Shown in pieces: positions 13,393-21,686 of a stretch of DNA of 26,074 nucleotides. Where the stretch lies: the IMG/VR virus record IMGVR_UViG_3300044715_000032, positions 1 through 26,074 of that record. One strand, 5' to 3'. The stretch is from a virus. Each line of letters starts with the position of its first letter. Position 1 is the first letter of the stretch. The translations under genes and the position numbers were made by a program. The notes beneath the pieces were generated by a model. It did no database searches and was not told the DNA's origin. It saw only the letters and a program-made list of their open reading frames with translations.

Positions 13393-13509
13393 ATGGCATT
13401 AACACAGGTAACACCAGACGTACTACATAATATACAAACAGGGTCAACTTACATAGTTACTTCAACTGGTACATCAGCCACCCAGTTATTTTGGTATGAG
13501 TTGCGCTAA
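13393..13509 (+). CDS. 38-residue protein or relic sharing the short-fibre N-terminus
   Basis: The frame encodes MALTQVTPDVLHNIQ, matching the first 15 residues of the 10875 protein at 14 of 15 positions, then a different tail, TGSTYIVTSTGTSATQLFWY and ELR, before a TAA at 13507-13509. Promoter, spacing and weak ribosome site are those of the 10875 gene, so it could be expressed late. Either it is a real miniature virion protein or, as I think more likely, a stump left when a second short-fibre gene was deleted. The tail has a strand-turn-strand look (TYIVTSTG, ATQLFWYEL). Confidence 0.5.
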   Translation: MALTQVTPDVLHNIQTGSTYIVTSTGTSATQLFWYELR

Positions 13510-13552
13510 TATAAAACTATATAAATCACCAAACTTAAAATCTCAAATCTCA

Positions 13553-13560
13553 ACTAAATA
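13553..13560 (+). promoter_or_regulatory. Late promoter box for the 2270-residue fibre gene
   Basis: ACTAAATA, followed by CATATAACAAACTG, partly resembles the copied blocks at 10849 and 13367. It gives +1 near 13566 and an 88-base leader. A second, weaker candidate is TATAAATC at 13520-13527. The ribosome site before 13654 is GGAG at 13641-13644. Confidence 0.5.
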
Positions 13561-13592
13561 CATATAACAAACTGTGCCAGCTCAGGGGAATA

Positions 13593-13614
13593 TGGAACCG
13601 CCGCTACCATTCAG
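13593..13614 (+). other. Possible relic of the short-fibre/propeller gene junction
   Basis: TGGAACC followed by GCCGCTACCATTCAGT resembles the junction at 11615-11644, where TGGAACC is followed by CCGTAAT (containing the stop) and then GCCGTTACCATCCAGT. The second block agrees at 14 of 16 bases and lacks the 7-base insert. It fits the idea that 13367-13653 is the collapsed remnant of a second short-fibre/propeller cassette, but the match is short. Confidence 0.3.
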
Positions 13615-13653
13615 TTTACTATATACTAATAATTATAAGCGGAGTTTTAACCT

Positions 13654-16600
13654 ATGGCAGTTCTAACCAGAATTAAGAATAATCAGATTACGGATTCGAC
13701 GATCCTTGCTAACACCAAGATTGTTCCGGGATCTATCGTAGGTAGCTTATTCAATGCTAATTTAACTGTAGCCAGTGATGTTACTATTACTGGTAATCTA
13801 ACAGTTCAGGGTGCTAGTAGTTACCTTACTGTAGCAAGTACTAACACCTACGTTAATGACCCGTTAATTGTCCTAAACAATGCGTTTACTGGAACAAACA
13901 GTTACGATGTTGGTCTAATATTTAATCGTGGTAATCAAATTAGCACTGCGTTAATTTGGAACGAAGGTGATAACCAATTTGAACTCACTTATACAACTGA
14001 AACTGGCACAAGCTACGCTACTATCGACAACAGCGGATTTGCTAACTTAAAAGTTGGTAATCTTACAGTCGCTGGCATTACAACAATAGATGATATCGGC
14101 GCTGGCAATCTTACATTAACTGGCGATCTAGCAGTTAATGGTGGCGATCTAACAACTACAGCCACTACATTTAATCTATTAAACACTGATGCTACTACAA
14201 TCAGCGCATTTGGTGCTGCAACTACATTGGGTATTGGTGCATCAACTGGTACACTAACCTTAAACAATGCTACTGTAACAACACCTGGGCAAATAGTCAG
14301 CACACGTGCTGGTAGTGCCACAACAGGCGATGGCCAAATTTACCTAAACGGTAGCACCGGCAATCGTATAGATTGGAACACGAACGGCACAGGTGCTCCG
14401 GCATTTACTACAAGAACTGATGGTACTAAAGTAGTTCTTTATCCTGCACTAAGTGGTAGCACAGTTGATTACGCTATTGGTATCGATTCTGCAACATTAT
14501 GGACGAGCGTTCCGGAATATGGTGACTCATTTAACTTTAAATGGTACGGTGCTGAAACACTGGTAGCAAACTTATCAGGTACTGGTAACTTTACAACTGT
14601 AGGAGATGTTGCTGTTAACGGTGGTGATTTAACTACCACAGCAGCTACATTTAATTTAATTGACACAGATGCTACCACAGTAAACTTTGCTGGTGCGGCA
14701 ACAACTATTGATATTGGTGATACAACTGGCACACTAACGATTAACAACCCGACTGTAGTTGGCTCACAAACAACGCAGGACTTATATAATACAGTTGCTA
14801 CAACACTAAACTTTGCTGGTGCGGCAACTACCTTAACCATAGCTGCCACCACTGGTAATACATCAGTACAAAACAACTTAAATGTAGGATTAACATTAAC
14901 TGCACGAGATATCAATGACACTGTTATTGGTAATGTAACTCCTGCGGCAGCAACATTTACCACAGCTAACGTTCAAGGTAATACTAGCTTAGGTTTAACT
15001 ACAGCCGCTGCAATTAACAATACACCAATTGGTAATGCTACAGCAAGTTCAGGTTCATTTACTACATTGATATCTAGTGGTATAACACAGGTAAATGATA
15101 CTACTGTAGCAACATCGGTAGGCACGGGCGCATTCCGTGTAGATGGTGGCGCAAGTGTAGCAGGCAACTTATGGGTTGGCGGAAATATTAACATTGTCGG
15201 CAATACATTTACTATCACTGGTAACTCAGGTCAATTCTTTGGTGATATAAATGGGTTTGGTGCACTGTACGCAGGTGTTGCAGGATTCACATCACTACCT
15301 CAAACTGTATTACAAGTAGCGGCAGATGTTAATAACTATGCGCAGATAAACTTTGAAAACGTTAATACGGGTACAGATGCAAGTGTGGACTACGTAGCTA
15401 CATCAGGCAACGGTGACGACACTAATCACTATATCAATATGGGTATTACATCTCCAAATTGGGATGGTACACAAGAAAACAGTTTATCAAATTCACTAAG
15501 TGGCAACGATGGTTACTTATATGCACAAGGTGACGATGCTAGTGGCGGTAATCTAGTAATTGGTGCAAGTACACCTAACAGAACTGTTAGCGTAATTGTT
15601 GGTGGTAACACAGCCAGCAATATTACAGCAGTATATCGTGCTCCGGGTACAGAATCAATTAATACTACAACTGGCGCATTGACTGTTATTGGCGGTGTGG
15701 GCATACTTGGTAACTTGCATGCAAATAATTTAAGTACAGGCGGCGAAATTTCAGCAGCTGATTTAACTCTATCCGGTGATCTAGCTGTCAACGGTGGTGA
15801 CATTACTACTACGGTTGCTACATTTAATTTAATTGACACAGATGCTACAACTGTAAATGCCTTTGGTGCTGCTACAGCTATTGACTTAGGTGCAACAACG
15901 GGTACACTAACTATTAATAACCCAACTGTGGTTGGTTCACAAACAACACAAGATGTATTTAATACAACTGCTACTACAGTAAATGCATTTGGTGCCGCCA
16001 CTACACTAATACTTGGTGATACTTCAGGTACAGCAAACATCCGCAATGCAACTACAAATATTGAAGGTAATGCAGTAGTTGGCGCTACACTTTCAGCAAA
16101 TAGTATACAAGCAACACCAATTGGGTCAGTAACTGCAGCCTCTGGTAAATTTACATCAGTAATCGACGAATCATTAACAGCAACTAGAGTAACATTTGCC
16201 GGTACTGGTGGAGATTTAGACGATAGCGCAAACTTGACGTTTGTTACAGACACACTATCTATTAGAAATGTATCAATTAACGGTGAAACTAATACTATTG
16301 CTGCAGTTGGCGGCAATCTTAACTTATCAGCTAGCACCAATGTAATTGATGGCAACGGTGCAACTGTGGCAAATATTGCTGACCCTACAGATCTGCAAGA
16401 TGCAGTTACATTAAGTTATTTAACCACACAAATTAACAGTGGTGTTACAAACTTACAAACAGATAATTCCGATATCACTATAACAGACAATGGTAACGTG
16501 GCAGGTGTTATCACAACTAATGTAGACGGTGTATTAGTTTCGACCATTACAACAAATTCAGCGGCATACTTTACAGATTTATTAGTAATAGATGACGCTA

Positions 16601-19600
16601 CTTCTAATGTATCCGTTGGTGGTTCATTGTTTGTTCAAACTACCAGTCAGTTTATTGGAAATGTTACAGTTGATGCTAGTGTAGGACGTGGATTCCACGT
16701 TAGCAACAGTACAGCACAGTTTGCAAAAACAGTAACATTTGATGCTAATGTAGATATTAGTGGTAACATTAACGCAACTGATACTACACAAAGTATTAAC
16801 AGTTCAACTGGTGCAATTACTACACTTGGTGGTGTTGGTATTGCTCAAAACTTAAACGTAGGTGGTGATGTAGTTATCACAGGTAACTTGCAGGTTGATG
16901 GGTCTGTAACATCAGTTAACACAGCAACATTAGATGTTGAAGATTTAAACATCACAGTGGCTAAAGGCGCTGCAAATCCAGCAGCCGCTAACGGTGCAGG
17001 TCTAACCATAGATGGCGCCAATGCAACTATTTTATGGACTAATGCAACCCAATCAGTTAATTTTAATAAAAATATAGTTACACCGGGTGCCAATTTCACA
17101 GGCACTGTTACAGTAGCTCCGAGATTTACAGTAACGTCGTTTGATGGCAACTCTGTAACAACATTAAGTGGTAACGACATCACCACAAGTGCAACAACAG
17201 CAAACCTATTTAATACCACTGCTACCACAATAAACTTTGCAGGTGGAGCAACTGCACTTATATTAGGTAGCACAACAGGTATTGCAAATATACGTAATGC
17301 AACTACAAATATTATTGGTGCCGCTACAGTAGGTAGTACATTATCAGTCACTGGTGAAACTACGTTAACTGCTAACTTAGCAGTTAATGGTGGAGACATT
17401 ACAACCACTGCTAGTACATTTAACTTAGTAAATGCAAATGCCACAACAGTTGATGCGTTTAAAGCTGCAACTGATTTAGAATTTGGTGCCACAAGTGGTA
17501 CGTTGACTATCAATAACCCGGCAGTAGTTGGCACACAAGCAACACAAGATGTATTCAATACTACTGCTACAACTGTAAATGCATTTGGTGCAGCAACAAC
17601 ACTTATAGTTGGTGCTACCACCGGTATAGCAAACATACGTAACGAAACAACAAACATTATTGGTAATGCCACAGTTGGTGGCACACTTAATGTCACTGGC
17701 AACACAACTATAACTGGTCATGTAACATTAGAGGGAGTTACATCAACTGGCGCCACTGGTACAGGTAATATAGTATTCAGTAATAGCCCAGTACTAACAA
17801 CACCAAACATTGGCACACCTGGCTTTGCTAACTTATCTAATGCAACAGACTTGCCTATAAGTACAGGGGTTAGTGGACTTGCTGTAGGTATTGCTGATTT
17901 CTTAGCAACACCATCAAGCAGTAATTTAATTACTGCGGTAACAGATGAAACAGGCACTGGTAATTTGGTATTCAGTAATAGCCCAGTACTAACAACACCA
18001 AACATTGGTACCCCCGGTTTTGCTAATCTATCAAATGCAACAGATTTACCTATCAGCACTGGTATTAGTGGTCTTGCAGCTAATGTAGCTACATTCTTAG
18101 CAACACCATCAAGTAGTAATTTACTAGATGCTGTTACCGACGAAACAGGCACTGGTAATTTAGTATTCAGTACAAGCCCTACATTAGAAACATCATTGGT
18201 AGCAGGTACTAGTAGCTTTGATCTAGTTAACACAACAGCCACTACAGTAAACTTTGCAGGTGCAGCAACAACATTAAGTGTTGGTGCAGCCACAGGTACT
18301 ACAACAGTCAATAACGATTTAGATGTTGCATTAACATTAACAGCACGTGATATTAACAGTACTGTAATTGGTAACGTATCTGCCGCAGCTGGTACATTTA
18401 CAACTGTAACAGACACAGGCTTAACTGCAACAAGAATTACCTATGCTGGCACAGGTGGCTTATTATCTGACTCGTCTGACTTTACCTATGATGCAGGAAT
18501 TTTTACAGTTCAAAATTTCAGTATTAACGGAGCAACTGCAGAAATTTCTGTAATTGGCGGCAGTGGTAATGTTACATTGAATCCAGATGCAGGTGGTGTA
18601 ATTGATGCAACCGGCAGCTTGATATCTAATATTGCTAACCCGGTCAGCGCACAAGATGCAGTAACACTAGATTATTTAACAACAACCCTTGGTAGTATTA
18701 GTGCCAATGCTATATCTCAATTGAATTCCGACATTAGTATACTTGATGCGGCAACTGGCATTATTACAGCTAACGTTGATGCTGTTAGTGTCTTTACATT
18801 ATCAAACTCATCGGCTAGTTTCTTTAGCGACTTTGTAACATTTAATAACACTACTAGTAATGTTGCAATTACAGGTACCGCATACATTTCAAGTAATGCA
18901 ACAATTGTAGGGGCACTTGATGTTACTGGAGATACAACGTTAACTGGTAATCTAGCAGTTAACAGTGGTATCTTAACTACTACTGCTAGTGCAGCCACAG
19001 TATTTGATGATGCAGTATCATCAGTTTATGCATTTGGTAGTGCTACAACAATTGATTTAGGTTCTGCTAGCGGTACGATTACAATTAACAACCCAACTGT
19101 AGTTGGTACGCAAGCAACACAAGATTTATATAATACAACTACAACTACAATGAATTTTGCCGGTGAAGCAACAACATTGATTGTTGGTGCTACTACCGGT
19201 GTAGCAAATATACGCAACGCAACTACTAATATTATCGGTAATGCGGTAGTTGGTGGTACACTTAGCGTTACTAGCGGCGCAACTATTAACGAGGCACAAA
19301 CAACAACAAATTTTGTTGTTAAAGGGCAAACATCATCTAGTTTAATACTAGCAGATAGTGCTAATAATTCTGTGGTATTTGGTGGCAACTTAACATCTGC
19401 TGTTCTTGGATCAGTAGCAACATTTACAGGAACAAGTGCAATTATTTTACCAGTTGGTGATATTAGTCAACGTCCAAGTAACAGTGGACTAACTGATGTT
19501 ATTGGTATGGCACGCTACAGCACTTCATCTAATAACATTGAATTCTTTGACGGCACAGCTTGGCAGGTAGCAGGTAGCTCATTTACATTAGTTACAACAA

Positions 19601-20466
19601 ATGCATTTACCGGTAACGGAGTTGCAACTAACTTTACATTATCGGCGCCATCGACAACATCAGCTCTTATTGTTGCAATTAACGGAGTTGTGCAATATCC
19701 AACACTATCATATAGTGTAGGTGGAATAAACAGTGATGTATTAACATTCACTGAAGCCCCAGCAGATGGCGACATCATTGATGCTAGAGCATTGACTACA
19801 TCCACAACAGTATCAGCATTATCCAACGGTAATGGCTATGTACAATTTAAAGTTAATGATAACTTTGCTAACGTAATAGCCGGTACAAGCACAGTTGAAA
19901 CTAGAATGAGTATTTCGGCAGCTACTGGTACAGCAACATTTATGAATGATGTTGTAATCAATGGTAACTTAACAGTTAAAGGTGACACAGCAGGTAATAT
20001 CAACCTTGGTGATGCTAATACAGATAACGTTATATTCTTTGCAGATGTTAATAGTAATGTTATTCCGAATGGCAACGCTGTTCATGATTTGGGTTCAACA
20101 GCAGCATTTTGGAATAATACATATACCAACAATCTTATTAGTGTTAATATTATAGCCGATGCCGACGAAGTAGCTGTAGGTACTTCAAACGCAGTGATTG
20201 ACACATTTGATGCAACTGTTTACAGAAGTGCAAAATATGTATTGTCTGTTTCAAATTCTTCATTAGGCGAGTATGAAACTACGGAAGTGTTAGTAATACA
20301 TAATGGCACTACTGCATATAAAAATCAATACGGAACCATATATACAGGTACATCAAGTTTAGGTACAGTATCAGTATTGTATACAAGTGGCACAGTTGAA
20401 TTATCGTATCAAGGTGCAAATACCGGAAATCAAGTTAGAATACAACCAACATACATTAAGGTATAA
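13654..20466 (+). CDS. Giant 2270-residue tail-fibre or tail-surface protein
   Basis: This is the largest gene in the window, beta-rich and low in charge, with no enzyme motif, signal peptide or membrane segment. Residues 43-126 match the 193-residue protein at 3943. About seven blocks repeat the pattern LAVNGGDITTTAxTFNL, NTTATTVNAFGAATTL, GTLTINNPTVVGSQTTQD and ANIRNATTNIIGNAVVG. Between them lie LTARDINDTVIGNVTPAAAT motifs, a domain at about 543-669 (SLPQTVLQVAADVNNYAQIN), and two 65-residue repeats at 1374-1503 (SNSPVLTTPNIGTPGFANLS). Residues 1932-2059 hold the module encoded alone at 4847. The C-terminus (about 2183-2270: VYRSAKYVLSVSNSS, TEVLVIHNGTTAYKNQYGTI) is a domain I know from many T4-like marine phage fibres. 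No S74 chaperone is present, so folding must be assisted otherwise. Start chosen for GGAG at 13641-13644. Confidence 0.88.
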   Translation: MAVLTRIKNNQITDSTILANTKIVPGSIVGSLFNANLTVASDVTITGNLTVQGASSYLTVASTNTYVNDPLIVLNNAFTGTNSYDVGLIFNRGNQISTALIWNEGDNQFELTYTTETGTSYATIDNSGFANLKVGNLTVAGITTIDDIGAGNLTLTGDLAVNGGDLTTTATTFNLLNTDATTISAFGAATTLGIGASTGTLTLNNATVTTPGQIVSTRAGSATTGDGQIYLNGSTGNRIDWNTNGTGAPAFTTRTDGTKVVLYPALSGSTVDYAIGIDSATLWTSVPEYGDSFNFKWYGAETLVANLSGTGNFTTVGDVAVNGGDLTTTAATFNLIDTDATTVNFAGAATTIDIGDTTGTLTINNPTVVGSQTTQDLYNTVATTLNFAGAATTLTIAATTGNTSVQNNLNVGLTLTARDINDTVIGNVTPAAATFTTANVQGNTSLGLTTAAAINNTPIGNATASSGSFTTLISSGITQVNDTTVATSVGTGAFRVDGGASVAGNLWVGGNINIVGNTFTITGNSGQFFGDINGFGALYAGVAGFTSLPQTVLQVAADVNNYAQINFENVNTGTDASVDYVATSGNGDDTNHYINMGITSPNWDGTQENSLSNSLSGNDGYLYAQGDDASGGNLVIGASTPNRTVSVIVGGNTASNITAVYRAPGTESINTTTGALTVIGGVGILGNLHANNLSTGGEISAADLTLSGDLAVNGGDITTTVATFNLIDTDATTVNAFGAATAIDLGATTGTLTINNPTVVGSQTTQDVFNTTATTVNAFGAATTLILGDTSGTANIRNATTNIEGNAVVGATLSANSIQATPIGSVTAASGKFTSVIDESLTATRVTFAGTGGDLDDSANLTFVTDTLSIRNVSINGETNTIAAVGGNLNLSASTNVIDGNGATVANIADPTDLQDAVTLSYLTTQINSGVTNLQTDNSDITITDNGNVAGVITTNVDGVLVSTITTNSAAYFTDLLVIDDATSNVSVGGSLFVQTTSQFIGNVTVDASVGRGFHVSNSTAQFAKTVTFDANVDISGNINATDTTQSINSSTGAITTLGGVGIAQNLNVGGDVVITGNLQVDGSVTSVNTATLDVEDLNITVAKGAANPAAANGAGLTIDGANATILWTNATQSVNFNKNIVTPGANFTGTVTVAPRFTVTSFDGNSVTTLSGNDITTSATTANLFNTTATTINFAGGATALILGSTTGIANIRNATTNIIGAATVGSTLSVTGETTLTANLAVNGGDITTTASTFNLVNANATTVDAFKAATDLEFGATSGTLTINNPAVVGTQATQDVFNTTATTVNAFGAATTLIVGATTGIANIRNETTNIIGNATVGGTLNVTGNTTITGHVTLEGVTSTGATGTGNIVFSNSPVLTTPNIGTPGFANLSNATDLPISTGVSGLAVGIADFLATPSSSNLITAVTDETGTGNLVFSNSPVLTTPNIGTPGFANLSNATDLPISTGISGLAANVATFLATPSSSNLLDAVTDETGTGNLVFSTSPTLETSLVAGTSSFDLVNTTATTVNFAGAATTLSVGAATGTTTVNNDLDVALTLTARDINSTVIGNVSAAAGTFTTVTDTGLTATRITYAGTGGLLSDSSDFTYDAGIFTVQNFSINGATAEISVIGGSGNVTLNPDAGGVIDATGSLISNIANPVSAQDAVTLDYLTTTLGSISANAISQLNSDISILDAATGIITANVDAVSVFTLSNSSASFFSDFVTFNNTTSNVAITGTAYISSNATIVGALDVTGDTTLTGNLAVNSGILTTTASAATVFDDAVSSVYAFGSATTIDLGSASGTITINNPTVVGTQATQDLYNTTTTTMNFAGEATTLIVGATTGVANIRNATTNIIGNAVVGGTLSVTSGATINEAQTTTNFVVKGQTSSSLILADSANNSVVFGGNLTSAVLGSVATFTGTSAIILPVGDISQRPSNSGLTDVIGMARYSTSSNNIEFFDGTAWQVAGSSFTLVTTNAFTGNGVATNFTLSAPSTTSALIVAINGVVQYPTLSYSVGGINSDVLTFTEAPADGDIIDARALTTSTTVSALSNGNGYVQFKVNDNFANVIAGTSTVETRMSISAATGTATFMNDVVINGNLTVKGDTAGNINLGDANTDNVIFFADVNSNVIPNGNAVHDLGSTAAFWNNTYTNNLISVNIIADADEVAVGTSNAVIDTFDATVYRSAKYVLSVSNSSLGEYETTEVLVIHNGTTAYKNQYGTIYTGTSSLGTVSVLYTSGTVELSYQGANTGNQVRIQPTYIKV
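14125..19257 (+). repeat. Seven dispersed copies of a fibre repeat block
   Basis: Copies of the ATTVNAFGAATTL/TLTINNPTVVG block lie at about 14125-14280, 14605-14890, 15775-16083, 17174-17335, 17373-17683, 18208-18330 and 18946-19257. Full copies are about 310 bases and contain two successive half-units, each with an ATT-[VI]-N-x-[FA]-GAATTL core. The third, fifth and seventh are the most complete and share the ANIRNATTNI ending, so they likely arose by duplication of a 310-base unit. Confidence 0.8.
17773..18162 (+). repeat. Tandem 195-base repeat (65 codons)
   Basis: GTATTCAGTAATAGCCCAGT starts at 17773 and again at 17968; a third partial copy starts at 18163 and diverges after about 20 bases. 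The unit encodes SNSPVLTTPNIGTPGFANLS, ATDLPISTGVSGLAVG and FLATPSSSNLITAVTDETGT. The phrases FLATPSS and AVTDETG, with SPTL/SPVL, recur in tail proteins of unrelated phages (from memory), so this is a widely travelled module. Confidence 0.85.
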
Positions 20467-20471
20467 AATAA

Positions 20472-21209
20472 ATGCTTCCTTTAGTTAAAAGATATCGTAA
20501 GGATTATACTACAGAATCAATTGTAGTTGAACGTAATTATATCAACGGAGTTTGGCACGATACAACAGAAAATGTGCCAAACGCTGTTACCAACATACAG
20601 ATATCTAATAAAGCAATTGTATTAGGAAATGGGTTAGGTAGATTGGATTTAAATCTGTCTGTGATTAAAAATCATCACGGTGGCTTACTTGGAGCAAAAA
20701 CGCTACAAAGTTATGGTTGTAACGCATTGTATAGAGACTTCGCTCCTGATTTTCTAATAGCTACGGGTAATGAAATAATTAAAGAACTAGCGGAAAGTGA
20801 TTATATCAAAGATCATATTGTATACACTGACGCCGAGCATACCTTACAGTACCCTAATAAATTTTATATGATTCCGTATAATTCATATATGGACGCAGGC
20901 ACCACAGCAGCATATATTGCGGCATTTGATGGACACAAACAAGTGTATATGTTAGGTTTTGATCATCAACCTGTATTAGGATTTAACAATAATGTGTATG
21001 CAGGCACACCATGCTATGATCCAGTTAGAAGTGACATATTAGATACTTCGTGGATTAAAGCACGTAAAATGTTATTTGATGTTTATGATGATGTTGAATT
21101 CATTTTAGTATCGCGTACAGGAAGAATGACTGTGTCGGACACATGGGCGGGCTGTTTAAATTTTAGACAAGCATCATTAAAAACATTTTCGTTAGAAGTA
21201 GATCTATAA
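20472..21209 (+). CDS. Possible glycosyltransferase-fold protein
   Basis: This 245-residue protein has a Rossmann-like opening, AIVLGNGLGRLDLNL (residues 48-62), then YGCNALYRDFAPDFLIATGN (81-100), and a helix-strand segment TTAAYIAAFDGHKQVYMLGF (144-163) followed by DHQ. The order GNG, then GCNALYRDF, then T..A...A.......Y.LGFD recalls the GT42 sialyltransferase and DUF115/MAF families, where GNGPS and a late G-x-D motif line the sugar-nucleotide site. That is a remembered fold-level resemblance, and the family's catalytic His is not obvious. It begins 6 bases after the fibre stop, using AAGG at 20458-20461, so it is expressed with the fibres. It might modify fibres or a host glycan (inference). 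It abuts the Nudix gene tail to tail. Confidence 0.5.
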   Translation: MLPLVKRYRKDYTTESIVVERNYINGVWHDTTENVPNAVTNIQISNKAIVLGNGLGRLDLNLSVIKNHHGGLLGAKTLQSYGCNALYRDFAPDFLIATGNEIIKELAESDYIKDHIVYTDAEHTLQYPNKFYMIPYNSYMDAGTTAAYIAAFDGHKQVYMLGFDHQPVLGFNNNVYAGTPCYDPVRSDILDTSWIKARKMLFDVYDDVEFILVSRTGRMTVSDTWAGCLNFRQASLKTFSLEVDL

Positions 21210-21686
21210 AATTGATTCTAGTGTTTTAATCTTAGCAATAACTTCTTTGAAATTAACAGTACGCCAAACTCCGGGATGTAGGGGTTTGGGGTAATCACAT
21301 AATTCAACCCAGCAATAACCTCTATGCTCGTGATTTAAATCAGGAACAAATTCTTCGTTGACTGGTAGTAAAAACGTATGATATGAGAAATTGTTTTTGT
21401 CACTGGTAAATTTTTCAATAGGTATTACTCTAGCAGAGGAAAAATCAATACCTAATTCTTCTGCAAGTTCGCGGTGCAGAGATTCAAGTAATTGTTCGCC
21501 GCTATCAATCTTGCCGCCTGCTAGTCCCCAAGTACCTGCATACTTACTTGAATTACGCAATAGAAAAAGATATCGATGTGTTGCGACACAGTAAATGAAC
21601 GTGCCGACACCTTCTATAGCACTAGAGTCCACAGACCGTTTTTGTACTCGCCCTCGAAGCTTTTCACCCATTGATTGAGATTCCAT
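21204..21686 (-). CDS. Nudix hydrolase
   Basis: The protein (160 residues from the ATG at 21686) contains a complete Nudix box, GX5EX7REUXEEXGU: Gly58, Glu64, then RELAEELGI at 72-80. Arg72, Glu73, Glu76 and Glu77 are the metal and diphosphate ligands. Nudix enzymes hydrolyse nucleoside diphosphates linked to another moiety, such as NTPs, ADP-ribose or nucleotide sugars. The substrate cannot be told here; the WGLAGGK approach and the YxxxWVE strand are generic. The N-terminal 25 residues overlap the end of the gp15-like gene by 73 bases, so the real start may be ATG at 21671 or GTG at 21632. Its TAG (21204-21206) directly touches the TAA of the convergent gene (21207-21209), with no terminator between. 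Confidence 0.9.
   Translation of the reverse strand: MESQSMGEKLRGRVQKRSVDSSAIEGVGTFIYCVATHRYLFLLRNSSKYAGTWGLAGGKIDSGEQLLESLHRELAEELGIDFSSARVIPIEKFTSDKNNFSYHTFLLPVNEEFVPDLNHEHRGYCWVELCDYPKPLHPGVWRTVNFKEVIAKIKTLESIL

Larger units (their letters stand above)
13191..13438 (+). repeat. Right imperfect direct repeat flanking the short-fibre cassette
   Basis: This is the partner of 10735-10920. It contains the true 3' end of the 12836 gene (13191-13209 identical to 10735-10753) and, after a different 157-base middle part, the copied promoter and first codons of the short-fibre gene (13367-13438). Confidence 0.8.

Noticed and set aside
10875-13653. Diversity-generating retroelement acting on the adhesin genes
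   Set aside because: No reverse transcriptase gene and no template/variable repeat pair with adenine-specific differences is visible; the repeats found differ in other ways and lie at gene starts.
13592-13666. 24-codon frame with GGGGA upstream in the leader of the giant fibre gene
   Set aside because: It overlaps the fibre start and resembles a collapsed gene junction; nothing supports a leader peptide.
15513-17705. Long minus-strand open frames opposite the 2270-residue fibre gene (for example 15513-16355 and 16845-17705)
   Set aside because: They mirror the repetitive ACT/GTT/AAT codons of the real gene, read as low-complexity Val/Pro/Ala/Thr protein, repeat with its repeats and have no ribosome sites.
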